From Nitrobacter sp. Nb-311A (lineage in GTDB: Bacteria > Pseudomonadota > Alphaproteobacteria > Rhizobiales > Xanthobacteraceae): a stretch of 32,140 nt of DNA. Shown piece by piece: positions 9,512 through 19,005 of this stretch. Both the position numbers and the translations under genes were made by a program. The notes beneath the pieces were generated by a model that saw only the letters and a list, made by a program, of their open reading frames with translations, was not told where the DNA came from and searched no databases. Numbering within the stretch: position 1 is the stretch's first letter; every line of letters begins with the position of its first letter. The stretch spans positions 33,477-65,616 of the forward strand of contig NZ_CH672423.1 of assembly GCF_000152905.1 (NCBI RefSeq). The letters run 5' to 3'.

Positions 9512-10189
9512 CTAGTGAGCGGATCTCACAGTGTTTCTGATCTGAAGCTGATACGGCCGCCACAAATACCAGAAGGGGAACATAATAAGGTGAACCAGCC
9601 GCGAAAACGGAAACAGCGCAATCACTAGAAACCCGGTAAGCATATGCGCTTTAACAGGAAGCGGCAGCGCCGAAACATAATGTGTTTGCGGGTTCAAAGA
9701 TACCAGCGAGATCAACCACGGTACCGCTGTATCGATGTACCAGTCAGCTCCCCAGCGATAAGCCAGCGAAACCCAAAAACCAAGCGCCACCTGGACTAGC
9801 AAAGCGACCAGCAATATGCCGTCCATAGGGCTCGTCACAGCAAGAATTCGTTCCGTTGTGAACCGGCGCACTATCAATACACACAGGCCTATCAGCGCAG
9901 CGAAGCCGAACGCAAAGCCGATCAGTTCGACCGTGTACAGTGCGGTCGGGGTAGACGTCAGGCTTGACCACATACCGGGAACAAGAAACCCGACTAGATG
10001 CGCTGTTAGCACGACTACAATGCCATAGTGCCAAGGCACCGAGCCCCAGAACAAGCGGCGATTCTCCAAAAGCTGAGACGACAACGTCGAATACGAAAAA
10101 CGATTTGTGCGGTAACGATGAACACCACCGAGAACCGCCACCACGACCGCCAAGTATGGCAGAACCGCGAACAGGAATACGTCATACAT
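9512..10189 (-). CDS. nxrI: NXR haem-b membrane subunit (NarI-like)
   Basis: This 225-residue protein with five predicted membrane helices matches NarI, the dihaem cytochrome b of respiratory nitrate reductase. Four histidines have the NarI spacing: His54 and His64 (PWHYGIVVVLTAHLVG) and His182 and His200 (HMLTGFLVIALFPFSRLVH). In nitrate reductase this subunit takes electrons from quinol. In NXR it would carry electrons away from the iron-sulfur subunit. The ATG at 10189 is preferred because MYDVFLFAVLPY is the normal NarI beginning; a longer frame upstream overlaps nxrJ. The start lies 34 bases after the nxrJ stop. Confidence 0.93.
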   Translation of the reverse strand: MYDVFLFAVLPYLAVVVAVLGGVHRYRTNRFSYSTLSSQLLENRRLFWGSVPWHYGIVVVLTAHLVGFLVPGMWSSLTSTPTALYTVELIGFAFGFAALIGLCVLIVRRFTTERILAVTSPMDGILLVALLVQVALGFWVSLAYRWGADWYIDTAVPWLISLVSLNPQTHYVSALPLPVKAHMLTGFLVIALFPFSRLVHLIMFPFWYLWRPYQLQIRNTVRSAH

Positions 10190-10223
10190 AGAATTTGCCT
10201 CCGTCACACATGGGATATTCCTC

Positions 10224-11252
10224 TCACGCTCGCCAATCCAGCAGGTCGTCTGCTGCGACCTCCGCAAGTGGCTTATACACCTTGAAATGCTGCCGACCGG
10301 CCTGCGTCCAGAACACGACATGCGTTTCCACTGGAGGACAACCGGGATCAGAACAAGGTAGCTCTGACACCATGATCGTTTCGTCCTCGTCAAGATTAAA
10401 ACGCTCCCGCGTCCAACTCAGCACACGCTCCTGCTCAACTGACCGATCGGCACGCTTCTTCGTCATACCCTCATTAAGTAAAAGCCTTAGTGAATCGAGC
10501 ACCTGATGATATGGGTGCGCACGCTTCTCCGCCTCTTCGGCATCATAGTCTTCACTCATAGCCAGTAGGAAACCGCCTTCCAAAACGTCACTCTGACCTT
10601 GGCCCTTAAGTTGCTTACGATCATCCTCTTGACTTTGTCCCTCGAGCAACTTCCGCGCCTCGCGCTGTTGTGCCTTCAGCTGCTTTCGCAAGTCTCGGTC
10701 ATCTAGCTTCGCACGTTCAATTCCGGTGTCGCCATCGATGTCGGCTGGCCCGTGCTGATGGCTTTCGGTTTCCGGCTTCGTAGTCATACGCTCTAGCGCC
10801 GGTAATAACCCTTTGTTCAAAAGGGCATCGATGTCATCACCTTCGTTTTGCGCAGCAAAGCGCAATACGATTGACAGGCGATCCGGCATTTCCGTAGCGT
10901 CAGGCTCAAACCCACTTGCGCGGTAGCTCTTCTTAAGCTCCACCAAAAAAACGCTACGCTTGTAGTTCTCACCGAACAGCTGATAACCAACATAAGGGTG
11001 ACATATCGAGTTCAGATCAAAAAAGCCGCTATAAACCTCTTGCAGCTTCCCAACCTCCGTCTCCTCAGCAAAATCCCGGAAGCTCGCCAACAAAGCCGCA
11101 GCTTGTGGCTGTACAGACTTTATCAAGGCCACACATTCAGCAGCCTTATGTGCCAAACCCGAACTAGGATAATCAAGAATGTCAGCAAACAGGCTCAACA
11201 CCTTGGCTCGGTTCGAATACAAGACCTCTGCACGATGTGAAAAACGACTCAT
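10224..11252 (-). CDS. nxrJ: NXR assembly chaperone (NarJ-like) with extra regions
   Basis: NarJ-type chaperones hold the molybdenum subunit for cofactor insertion and membrane docking. Residues 1-160 match NarJ (FADILDYPSS, YSGFFDLN, CHPYVGYQLFGENYKRS). E. coli NarJ is about 236 residues; this protein has 342. The added length is a charged, Gln/Lys/Arg-rich insertion (about 165-245, with KQLKAQQREARKLLEG), possibly coiled coil, and a C-terminal segment (about 293-342). That segment contains LPCSDPGCPPVET and a possible small-domain ending HFKVYKPLAEV. The paired cysteines C300 and C305 suggest metal or disulfide chemistry. It lies between nxrB and nxrI, as in narGHJI operons. Starting ATG at 11252. 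Confidence 0.88.
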   Translation of the reverse strand: MSRFSHRAEVLYSNRAKVLSLFADILDYPSSGLAHKAAECVALIKSVQPQAAALLASFRDFAEETEVGKLQEVYSGFFDLNSICHPYVGYQLFGENYKRSVFLVELKKSYRASGFEPDATEMPDRLSIVLRFAAQNEGDDIDALLNKGLLPALERMTTKPETESHQHGPADIDGDTGIERAKLDDRDLRKQLKAQQREARKLLEGQSQEDDRKQLKGQGQSDVLEGGFLLAMSEDYDAEEAEKRAHPYHQVLDSLRLLLNEGMTKKRADRSVEQERVLSWTRERFNLDEDETIMVSELPCSDPGCPPVETHVVFWTQAGRQHFKVYKPLAEVAADDLLDWRA

Positions 11253-11344
11253 GATCTCTGCGTCGGGCTTGGAATACTAAACATTCTCTAGTGCTTCTAG
11301 TGCAGCCAAGGCGGTCGTCCTATTTCGGACCACCCCTAAACCAA

Positions 11345-11389
11345 GCGCGAGACGGATCCGAATTACATAACATCGAAACCGTCTCGCGC
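11345..11389. terminator. Inverted repeat between nxrB and nxrJ
   Basis: GCGCGAGACGG (11345-11355) pairs with CCGTCTCGCGC (11379-11389) across a 23-base loop. It lies in the 162-base gap between nxrB and nxrJ. The T-run (CTTTT) is on the plus-strand side. In the direction of the nxr operon it would most simply protect the upstream nxrA-nxrB message from decay or reduce read-through to nxrJ. Confidence 0.55.
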
Positions 11390-11414
11390 CTTTTGCCATA
11401 CGGTAAAGAGAAGC

Positions 11415-12956
11415 CTATGGCCCTCTTGCCGGATCGGTGTGGAAGCCGACGCCGACCGCACCCTTGCGGATCGGATAGTTGTGCGAGACCGGGTCGAGCT
11501 GCGGGAACAGGGCGTCAACCGCCGTCTCACGCTCCATCGGCGGAACCACGAAGCGCTCCTCGAAGGTCGGCATCGATGTCAGCCGCCAGATCGCCTCGAC
11601 TTCCGCCGCGGTGGTCTTGCCTTCGGACAGCGCCCGCTGCACCTCCTCGTCCGGAATGTCCTTGACCTTCCTCGAACGCATGTAGACGCGCACCGCAACC
11701 AGCTTCTTGTAGACGTCGCGGATGATCTCCTCATTACCGCCCGCCAACAGGCTCGCCATATAGCGAAGCGGAATACGCGACCGCTCGAGCGAACTCATCA
11801 ACGGTCCCAGCCGCGATTCATTGGCTATGTTGTCATAGACCCCGTTCTCCACCTTGGCCAGAACCGGCCCCAGCGGCGGCACATAGAACAGCATCGGCAG
11901 CGTGCGGAACTCCGGATGCAACGGCAGCGCGATGCCCCATTTCTTCACGAACTGGAAAACCGGGAGACTTCTGCGCAGCCTCGATCTTCGCATCTGGAAT
12001 CCCGTTCGCCCTCGCGGCGGCGATGATCTCCGGATCAAACGGATCCTTGATGATGTTGCGCTGAGCCATCACCAGCTGGTCTGCGGCGACTTCGCGGTCT
12101 CCTCGATCGCATCCGCATCGTAAAGCACGAGGCCGATATACCGGATGCGTCCGACGCAGGAGTGGAAGCACGCCGGCGGCTGGCCGCTCTCCAGACGCGG
12201 ATAGCACAGGATGCACTTCTCGGCCTTGCCGGTCGACCAGTTGAAGTAGGTCTTCTTGTAGGGGCAGCCGGAAACGCACATGCGCCAGGCGCGGCAGCGT
12301 TCCTGGCTCACCAGCACAACGCCGTCCTCACCGCGCTTGTAGAGCGCGCCCTGCGGACACGCCGCAACGCATCCCGGATTGAGGCAATGGTTGCAGATGC
12401 GCGGCAGATAGAAAAACACCGTGCTGTTGATCTCGTTGATCTGGCGCATCTCCTCGTCGGAAGCGCCGTCGAAGTTCGGGTCGTTGTTGGCGTAAACCTG
12501 CGAACCGCCGAGGTCGTCGTCCCAGTTCGGACCCGCCTCGATCGTGTCCATGTACTTGCCGGTCACCATCGAGATCGCCCGCGCAGTCGGCTGCTCGTCG
12601 GCCAGCGGCGCATTGATCAGGTTCTGGTAGTCGTAGGTCCAGGGCTCGAAATAATCGTCGAGCGTCGGCAGATAGGGGTTGTAGAAAATGTTCGTCAGCG
12701 TGCCCCACTTGCCCTGCAGCCGCAGCCGCAGGCTCTTCTGCCGCTGACCGTCAACCACCCAGCCGCCACGATACTTGGTCTGGTCTTCCCAACGTGTCGG
12801 GTAACCCGTACCCGGCTTGGTCTCCACGTTGTTCCAGTACATGTACTCGGTGCCCTTGCGATCGGTCCAGATGTTCTTGCACGCGATGCTGCAGGTGTGG
12901 CAACCGATGCACTTGTCCAGGTGAAAGACCATCGAAACTTGAGCTCGGATGTCCAT
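11415..12956 (-). pseudogene. nxrB: NXR beta subunit, iron-sulfur (NarH-like), two compensating frameshifts
   Basis: The full span is 514 codons, the expected NxrB length. As given, translation from ATG 12956 (AGGAG just upstream) stops after 295 residues at 12069. Near 12085 one base is missing relative to the expected frame (AKSP, then DQLVMAQRN in the next frame). Near 11960 one extra base restores the frame (QKSP, then FQFVKKWG). The out-of-frame stretch still reads as good NxrB protein. All iron-sulfur ligands lie before the break: C16/19/22/26, C188/191/196/200, C221/227/231 with W224 (the NarH-type Trp), and C248/251/263/267. NxrB relays electrons from NxrA to NxrI. A sequencing error or genuine decay are both possible. 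Confidence 0.9.
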
Positions 12957-13019
12957 GTGTATACTCCTTCGTTCCTATGGCTCGTTCTTATGACTTCATT
13001 TTCGATTATCGTTGCGCAC

Positions 13020-13715
13020 TTATGTGTTGCCGTTCTCATCGACAGCGCCGGGCGCAGACGGTTCTGACAATTCATCACTTCGCTTACGACGCGAGTCGAC
13101 CGTCGCTTGCGCAGCAGCCAGCGCAAGTCCGTCACCCATGCTCGCTATTGTCGGGTCGATATGCTGATGTCCCGCTGGAGTTGGAGTGTCGCGTACTGCC
13201 ACGATGCTCCCCTCAAACTCCAACGTCATTCCGGCAAGCGGGTGATTTGTATCTACTACCACATACCCGTTATCCTCATCGACCTCGGTAACGATCACGT
13301 TTTCAACCCGACGCTCGTCATCGCTGTGCGCAAGAAAACACATTCCCGGCTCTATTTGATCAACACCGCCAAACGTTTCAGCCGGCACTCGTTGCTGCAA
13401 CGCTTTATCCCGTTCTCCGTAGGCTTCCTCAGGCGGCAACGTCACTTCAAATCGATCGCCCGCAGCCCTACCCTCGAGCGCTCGCTCAAGGGCAGGCAGC
13501 AAACGTCCACTCCCGTGCTGATATTCCAGCGGCTCATCGCCCCACACAGCTGACCGAATGTGACGAATCTGACCGTTAGTCCGCAGGGTGTAGTTAATGG
13601 TCACGTATTTCCCGACGCTAACCCGCTCTGGCGCACCGAAGTGCGCCGGAGCCGATTCATGATCGTGATCATGATGGTCGTGATCATGATCATGCGTCGC
13701 GACATCGCCTACCAT
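13020..13715 (-). CDS. nxrX: FKBP/SlyD-type peptidyl-prolyl isomerase NxrX
   Basis: This 231-residue protein has an FKBP-like domain: [16 protein letters not shown] (about 34-49), [29 protein letters not shown], and [15 protein letters not shown] near 160, the SlyD-like ending. Before it is a His/Asp tract (residues 8-19, [12 protein letters not shown]), a likely nickel, zinc or cobalt binding tail. It lacks a signal peptide, so it should act in the cytoplasm, probably folding or metallating the NXR subunits. An isomerase gene between nxrA and nxrB is typical of Nitrobacter as I recall. The ATG at 13715 overlaps the end of nxrA by 7 bases, implying translational coupling. Confidence 0.9.
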   Translation of the reverse strand: MVGDVATHDHDHDHHDHDHESAPAHFGAPERVSVGKYVTINYTLRTNGQIRHIRSAVWGDEPLEYQHGSGRLLPALERALEGRAAGDRFEVTLPPEEAYGERDKALQQRVPAETFGGVDQIEPGMCFLAHSDDERRVENVIVTEVDEDNGYVVVDTNHPLAGMTLEFEGSIVAVRDTPTPAGHQHIDPTIASMGDGLALAAAQATVDSRRKRSDELSEPSAPGAVDENGNT

Positions 13716-16700
13716 TCCAGCTTCTCCATCTTGCGCACGACGACATGGGTGTCGCGCGTGAAGATACCAGTCGGGCCCCAGTAGTTAAAGCCGTAGGTGA
13801 ACTGAGCATATCCACCGGCCAGGAACAACGGGTTGATGCGAGTACGCGTCAGACTGTTGTGTCCACCGCCGCGCCACTTCCGCTCCTGCGACTTCGGAAT
13901 GTACACCGTGCGCTCGACCGCGTGGTAATACATGCAGGTGCCGGGCTGAATTCGGCGGCTCACATTGGCTCGGGTCACAACCACGCCGTTGTCGTTGTAA
14001 ACCTCGACCCAGTCGTTGTCCTCGATACCGACCTTCTCCGCATCCCGGTCGTTGATCCATACCGGATCCATGCCGCGAGACAGCATCAGCATACGGTGAT
14101 TATCCTTGTAGGTGGAATGAATGTTCCACTTACCGTGCGGCGTGATGTAGTTCAGAACCAATGAACGATCATCAACCCGGCTCTTCACGATATCACCGGT
14201 CTTGCGCGGATTGAGCCGCGGCTTGTAGGTCGGGATGTGCTCGCCGAAGTCCAGATACCACTGGCTGTCAATGTAAAGCGTTTGACGGCCTGTCAACGTA
14301 CGCCACGGCACCAACCGCTCGACGTTCATGCACCAGGCTGAATACGCACGACCATCGTTGGTCATACCCGTCCAGCAAGGGCTGGTCAAAATCCGCCGCG
14401 GCTGCCGCGTCAGATCATAGAACGTCGAAGAGACGCCCCTCGTGGGTTCCGCGATATCGACAAGCGGCAAGCCAACATGATGCTCCTCGTTATGGAAGCC
14501 CTGATAGCACACCTCACCGTTCGCCTCCGGCGCGCACATCAGCAACGTGTTGCACGCATCCAGCACGTCCTCGAGACTCGGGTAACGCTTGCCGCCCCAT
14601 TCCACACACCGCATGTGCCTTGGATCAGGCATCGGCATGATGGGATTATCGAGCATCTGGTCGTACTGCTTCTTGATCGGAATCTGCACGCCGACCGCAG
14701 AAACACCATCCTCCCTCGCCTTCGGACCAAACGAGATGAACTTGTTGTACAGGTTCGCATAATCTCGCTCGACCACTCGGACGTGCGGGAAGGACTTGCC
14801 CGGCACAGGCTTGCACTCACCCTCGGCCCAGTCGAGAATCTCCGGCTGCGCCAACTCATCGGGAGTATCGTGCATAAGAGGCTGAACAACCACGTCCCGA
14901 ACAGGCTTCGAGAACGCCAGCGGAGACAGTTCGCTGACCTTCTTCGCAATCAGCTTGAAGATCTCCCAGTCGGTCTTGGACTCCCACACCGGCGGAACCG
15001 CCTGTCCCAGCACGTGCAGGAACGAGTGCAGATCCGTCGTGTTGAGGTCGTTCTTCTCGTACCAGAACGCCGTCGGCAGCACGATGTCGGAGTAAAGCGA
15101 CGTCGTGTTCATGCGGAAGTTCAGATCGACCACCAGGTCGTACTTTCCGCGCGGCGCCGTATCGCGATACTTCACCCTTTGCGTCTTACCCTTGGCACGA
15201 TCTTCGGCGATCGAGTTGTCGTGAGCCCCAAGATAGTGGCGCAGGAAGAACTCGTGACCCTTGGCGCTCGACTGGATCGCGTTGCCGCGCCAGATGAACC
15301 ACATCCGCGGCCAACTCTCCTCTGCATCGGGATCATCGATCGCAAAGTTCACCTTCTTGCTGGCGACCTGATCGACGACGTGAGTTACGATATCGTCCGT
15401 GCTCTTCGCACCGGCACGCTCGGCTTCAGCCGCGAGCTCGATCGGGTTGCGGTTGAAGTGCGGGGTAAACGGCATCCAGCCCGAGCGCACCGCCTTCGCC
15501 TGCAGGTCGATCGCGTGACCCTTGGCCCAGCGCGGGTTCGGCGCCGTCAGACCATACTCGGTGAACTCCTGCTCGTAGCGCCACTGACAGCTATGGGCAT
15601 AGTGCCAGGTCGACGACTGCACCACGCGCGGCGGCTTGGTCCAGTCCAGAGCCATCGCAATCGTGTTCCACGGAGCCACCGGCGCAAGCTTTTCCTGCCC
15701 GACGTAGTGGTTGATGCCGCCGCCGTTGACGCCGCAGCAGCCGCACAGGATCAAGGCGACCGTCGCCGACCGGTAGCACAGGTTGTTGTAGTACCAGTGG
15801 TTGGCGCTGGCGCCCACGATCACCATCGACTTGCCGTTGGTGAGCTCCGCGTTGGTCGCGAACTCACGCGCGAACCTGATCGCGGTCTCGCGGCCGATGC
15901 CGGTGTGACGCTCCTGCCAGGCCGGCGTGTAGGGCGCGTTCTCGTCGTCATAGCTGGTCGCAAACGAGCCTTCCAGGCCGCGGCTGTGACCGAACTGGGA
16001 CATCATGATGTCGAAGCCGGTCGTGACCAGCACCTCGCCCTTGTCGGTCGCGATGCGCTTCACCGGAACGCCGCGCGAAACGACGCTGCCGTTGACGAAG
16101 TCGTCAAACCCGACCTGCACCACGCCGTCGGACTGATCGATGAAGCTCAGCACCGGATCGATCGGGCTGTTGTCCAGCGTATCTTCCGCGGACAGATTCC
16201 ACTTGCCGTGCGTGGAGCCCCAGCGATCGCCGACCTGACCCTTGAACGCGCGCGGCTCGCCGGTTTTGGAATCGAGCACCAGCATCTTCCAGTCGCCGTT
16301 CTCGACGTCCTGATAGCGCGCCACACGCTTGGCTCGCAGCAGCCGGCCCGTCTTGTAGGTGTTGCCGTTGGGCTCCAGCTCGACAAGGAACGGAAGGTCG
16401 GTATAGCGCTTCACATAGTCGATGAAGTACGGAACCTGGCGGTCGATATAGTACTCCTTGAGAATGACGTGGTTGGCCGCCATCCACAGCGCCGTGTCCT
16501 GGCCCGCCTGGATCGGAATCCACTCGTCGCAGTACTTCGCGATCTGGCTGAAGTCGGGCGACAGAACCACGAACTTGGTGCCCTCGGTCCGAGCCTCGGC
16601 AATAAAATGCACGTCGGGGGTCCGCGTCATGTTCATGTTCGCAGCCATCGAAACAATGAACTTGGAGTTGTACCAGTCGGCGCTTTCGCACACGTCGGTC

Positions 16701-17353
16701 TGGTCGCCCCAGATTTCCGGGAACGAGGTCGGCAGATCGGCGTACCAGTCGTAGAAGCTCATATTGACGCCGCCGAAGAGCTGCAGGAAGCGCGAACCCG
16801 CAGCATACGACAGCATCGACATCGCCGGGATCGGCGAAAAGCCCATCACCCGGTCCGGACCCCATTTACGGGCCGTGTACAGCGCAGCCGCGGCAATCAG
16901 CTCGACCAGCTCTTCCCACTTGGCGCGGCGGAAACCACCCTTGCCGCGCGCCTTCTGCATGCGCAGACGCTTCTGTTCATCTCCGACCAGCGAGGCCCAG
17001 GCCTGCACCGGATCCGGATGCGACGCCTTGGCCTCACGCCAAAGATCGTAAAGGGGACCGCGAATATATGGGTACTTCACCCGGATCGGACTATAGACAT
17101 ACCAGGAGGCCGAGATGCCACGCTGGCATCCGCGGGGTTCGTAGGGCGGCAGACTGCGCTCAAGAAGCGGATAGTCCGTCTGCTGCATCTCCCAGGTAAT
17201 GATGCCGTCCTTGACGTAGATCGCCCAGGAGCAACCACCGGTGCAGTTCACGCCGTGCGTGCTGCGGAAGACGTTATCGTGGGACCAGCGGTTGCGGTAG
17301 AACTCTTCCCACTTGCGCTCCCGGGGATTAACGAGATCAAGTATCCAGCTCAT
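13709..17353 (-). CDS. nxrA: NXR alpha subunit, molybdopterin catalytic (NarG-like)
   Basis: This 1214-residue protein oxidises nitrite to nitrate at a bis-MGD molybdenum site. The N-terminal FS0 iron-sulfur motif is visible as His33, Cys37, Cys41 and Cys76 (HGVNCTGGC, then PRGCQRG). The Mo-ligand aspartate is probably Asp206 in [20 protein letters not shown], matching Asp222 of E. coli NarG. There is no Tat signal, so the enzyme should face the cytoplasm like NarG and Nitrobacter NXR. C-terminal molydopterin-binding motifs such as [18 protein letters not shown] are present. The start ATG shares one base with the stop of the cytochrome gene (TGATG). The reverse reaction, nitrate reduction, is also possible for this family. 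Confidence 0.96.
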   Translation of the reverse strand: MSWILDLVNPRERKWEEFYRNRWSHDNVFRSTHGVNCTGGCSWAIYVKDGIITWEMQQTDYPLLERSLPPYEPRGCQRGISASWYVYSPIRVKYPYIRGPLYDLWREAKASHPDPVQAWASLVGDEQKRLRMQKARGKGGFRRAKWEELVELIAAAALYTARKWGPDRVMGFSPIPAMSMLSYAAGSRFLQLFGGVNMSFYDWYADLPTSFPEIWGDQTDVCESADWYNSKFIVSMAANMNMTRTPDVHFIAEARTEGTKFVVLSPDFSQIAKYCDEWIPIQAGQDTALWMAANHVILKEYYIDRQVPYFIDYVKRYTDLPFLVELEPNGNTYKTGRLLRAKRVARYQDVENGDWKMLVLDSKTGEPRAFKGQVGDRWGSTHGKWNLSAEDTLDNSPIDPVLSFIDQSDGVVQVGFDDFVNGSVVSRGVPVKRIATDKGEVLVTTGFDIMMSQFGHSRGLEGSFATSYDDENAPYTPAWQERHTGIGRETAIRFAREFATNAELTNGKSMVIVGASANHWYYNNLCYRSATVALILCGCCGVNGGGINHYVGQEKLAPVAPWNTIAMALDWTKPPRVVQSSTWHYAHSCQWRYEQEFTEYGLTAPNPRWAKGHAIDLQAKAVRSGWMPFTPHFNRNPIELAAEAERAGAKSTDDIVTHVVDQVASKKVNFAIDDPDAEESWPRMWFIWRGNAIQSSAKGHEFFLRHYLGAHDNSIAEDRAKGKTQRVKYRDTAPRGKYDLVVDLNFRMNTTSLYSDIVLPTAFWYEKNDLNTTDLHSFLHVLGQAVPPVWESKTDWEIFKLIAKKVSELSPLAFSKPVRDVVVQPLMHDTPDELAQPEILDWAEGECKPVPGKSFPHVRVVERDYANLYNKFISFGPKAREDGVSAVGVQIPIKKQYDQMLDNPIMPMPDPRHMRCVEWGGKRYPSLEDVLDACNTLLMCAPEANGEVCYQGFHNEEHHVGLPLVDIAEPTRGVSSTFYDLTRQPRRILTSPCWTGMTNDGRAYSAWCMNVERLVPWRTLTGRQTLYIDSQWYLDFGEHIPTYKPRLNPRKTGDIVKSRVDDRSLVLNYITPHGKWNIHSTYKDNHRMLMLSRGMDPVWINDRDAEKVGIEDNDWVEVYNDNGVVVTRANVSRRIQPGTCMYYHAVERTVYIPKSQERKWRGGGHNSLTRTRINPLFLAGGYAQFTYGFNYWGPTGIFTRDTHVVVRKMEKLEW

Positions 17354-18333
17354 CAGTGTCTCCTCGGTGCGTTCGCCCGGCCGCGAGGCCTATTACTATT
17401 ACCGTCAGTTCCCTTAAACCTTCCGATCCAACCATCGGAATACGTACCCGTAAACCAACCGCCGTTGTAAGGACCGGTGCTTCGTCCAGTCGTAGGCGTG
17501 GCCATCATCGGCCGCCGTACACCAAACTTCAGTCGATTACGCCACCTGAAACCCGCGATCAGCAACAGGACCACGGCACCCAAGCCGGTCAGACCCGCTA
17601 ACTGCCAGATTGCCGACGCAGACCGTACGGCCAACCCTTCCTGGGCAAGGAAGGCGGCAACGTCTGCCCGCTCCTGCGGAGTCGGCGGCTGCTTCGTCCA
17701 AACCGCCTTCATGGTCGGGGTAGGCAAACCGGCCAACCAGGAGGACAGTCCGTTAGCTCCACCAAGTCGCTTTGACACAGTGGTCAAATCGGGAGCAAGC
17801 GCACCACCGCCGAACGCTCCGAGGCCGCCAGTACTGTGGCAGGCCATACAAGGTGGGCCACCATTAGCGAAGCGATCATTTCCAGTGAATAGATCCTTGC
17901 CCCTCTCGGCATCGCCCTTGAGGGCCGGCGCCGCAGCAGCCGAGGAGCCTCCGGCTCCACCCGCCTCCAGGAAGGCAATAATATTGTCTACCTCGGCGGA
18001 GGTCAGCCCCAAATTGGGCATCTCCATGCCGTTAAATTTACCGAGGAGCTCGACCGCAACCGGATCTTTCTTGGCGATCATTGCGTCCGGCGCGGTAATC
18101 CACGCATGCAGCCATTCGCGAGGGCGCTCTTTCGTGACGTTCTTCAGGTCGGGACCAACAAGGTCCCCCCCGCCTATACTGTGACATGCACTACATGTCT
18201 TATCATCGAATAATTTCTTACCGGCCGCTGCATCGGCTGCGTTAGCCACTGTCGGCAACGCTGCCCATATGGCTGTCGTAGCTAGCGCAACAACGGGCAT
18301 AAATCGCCACGACGCTAGGGGCTTTTTGCTCAT
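17353..18333 (-). CDS. Membrane-anchored dihaem cytochrome c, first gene of NXR operon
   Basis: This 326-residue protein has a signal peptide (residues 1-32, ending VANAADA), two class I cytochrome c domains with CSACH (47-51) and CMACH (162-166), and candidate axial methionines in GMEMPNL and [10 protein letters not shown] membrane helix lies near 245-262 ([18 protein letters not shown]). The tail after the helix is Gly/Arg-rich. The protein would sit on the periplasmic face and accept electrons from nitrite oxidation for delivery to the aa3 oxidase. It heads the cluster and overlaps nxrA by one base. The ATG at 18333 follows a GAGGACGAGGG ribosome site that lies inside a duplicated leader segment. 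Confidence 0.92.
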   Translation of the reverse strand: MSKKPLASWRFMPVVALATTAIWAALPTVANAADAAAGKKLFDDKTCSACHSIGGGDLVGPDLKNVTKERPREWLHAWITAPDAMIAKKDPVAVELLGKFNGMEMPNLGLTSAEVDNIIAFLEAGGAGGSSAAAAPALKGDAERGKDLFTGNDRFANGGPPCMACHSTGGLGAFGGGALAPDLTTVSKRLGGANGLSSWLAGLPTPTMKAVWTKQPPTPQERADVAAFLAQEGLAVRSASAIWQLAGLTGLGAVVLLLIAGFRWRNRLKFGVRRPMMATPTTGRSTGPYNGGWFTGTYSDGWIGRFKGTDGNSNRPRGRANAPRRH

Positions 18334-18459
18334 GATCCCTCGTCCTCAGATCCATATGATCGGGCGGGCATTAAGTTTATGTTAGACAACAGACGTTTCC
18401 CGCTCGTGACCCGTCGTTCTCAGACCCACATGATCGGCGACGGTAGGTTTATGCTAGAC
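18327..18459 (-). repeat. Imperfect direct duplication of the NXR operon leader
   Basis: Bases 18327-18387 and 18401-18459 are copies of about 60 bp, roughly 80 percent alike by eye, with a 74-bp period. Shared blocks include CTCAGAYCCAYATGATCGG and GTTTATGYTAGAC in plus-strand reading. The copy nearer the gene holds the real ribosome site and the ATG. In the far copy the ATG position reads ACG, so that copy cannot start translation from it. This could double a promoter or regulator site. Confidence 0.75.
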
Positions 18460-19005
18460 TAGAATCGTTAGAAAGCGCAAGGGCGTTGATCCTCCAAAAG
18501 AGCATTTTTTTCGTCCTGCGAAAGTAGTGTTGGAGCACAATGGCCCAACTGTCGCTTGCTTCCGATTCAATGGCACAGGTTAGTCCGGCGCGTCCTCAGA
18601 TTACGCTTCTTGTTCAGCTAGCAAGTCCTCTACAATGAACAAGTTTATAATTAGGCTCCGGAACAACGCGACGCGAACCCGCTCCCGAATCGAGAGCCCC
18701 AATCGTTCGGCGAGCAGGCCAAGCGGACGTCGATAGCCCCCTACGAGGGTCGTTGACTCCATCGCACAACCGCTTGCAGTGCCGGTTCGTTCGTCGCGGC
18801 GCCGCGGGGATCGCGGCCGAAACATGAGCCAGCTTCAGGGAACCTGACCCTCGCGACGAAACGAGACCCTTACCAAAGCAGCCGAAGCCCGATTTCACTG
18901 CGATGGCCAGCCATTCATCAAAGTTCAATCCGAATTACATTGAAGCCCGGCACGGAATGCTCGATCATGGTCGGAATTTCCCCTCCCACCGCCTAGGAGA
19001 CTAAC
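18460..19005. other. Divergent intergenic region, no clear gene
   Basis: This 546-base gap separates the minus-strand NXR operon from the plus-strand gene at 19006. It should contain the operon promoter. Open frames on the minus strand (for example 18601-18825) have no recognisable motif or strong ribosome site, so I do not call them genes. An A/T-rich stretch at 18490-18520 could be promoter sequence, but I cannot place -35 and -10 boxes with confidence. Confidence 0.4.

Noticed and set aside
14477-17470. A 997-codon open frame on the plus strand opposite nxrA
   Set aside because: It is the complement of a GC-rich real gene. The nxrA strand has clear catalytic and cluster motifs, while this frame is Arg/His/Val-rich without any domain.
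18601-18928. Minus-strand small ORFs between the NXR operon and the gene at 19006
   Set aside because: Arg-rich, overlapping each other, with no good ribosome site or recognisable motif.
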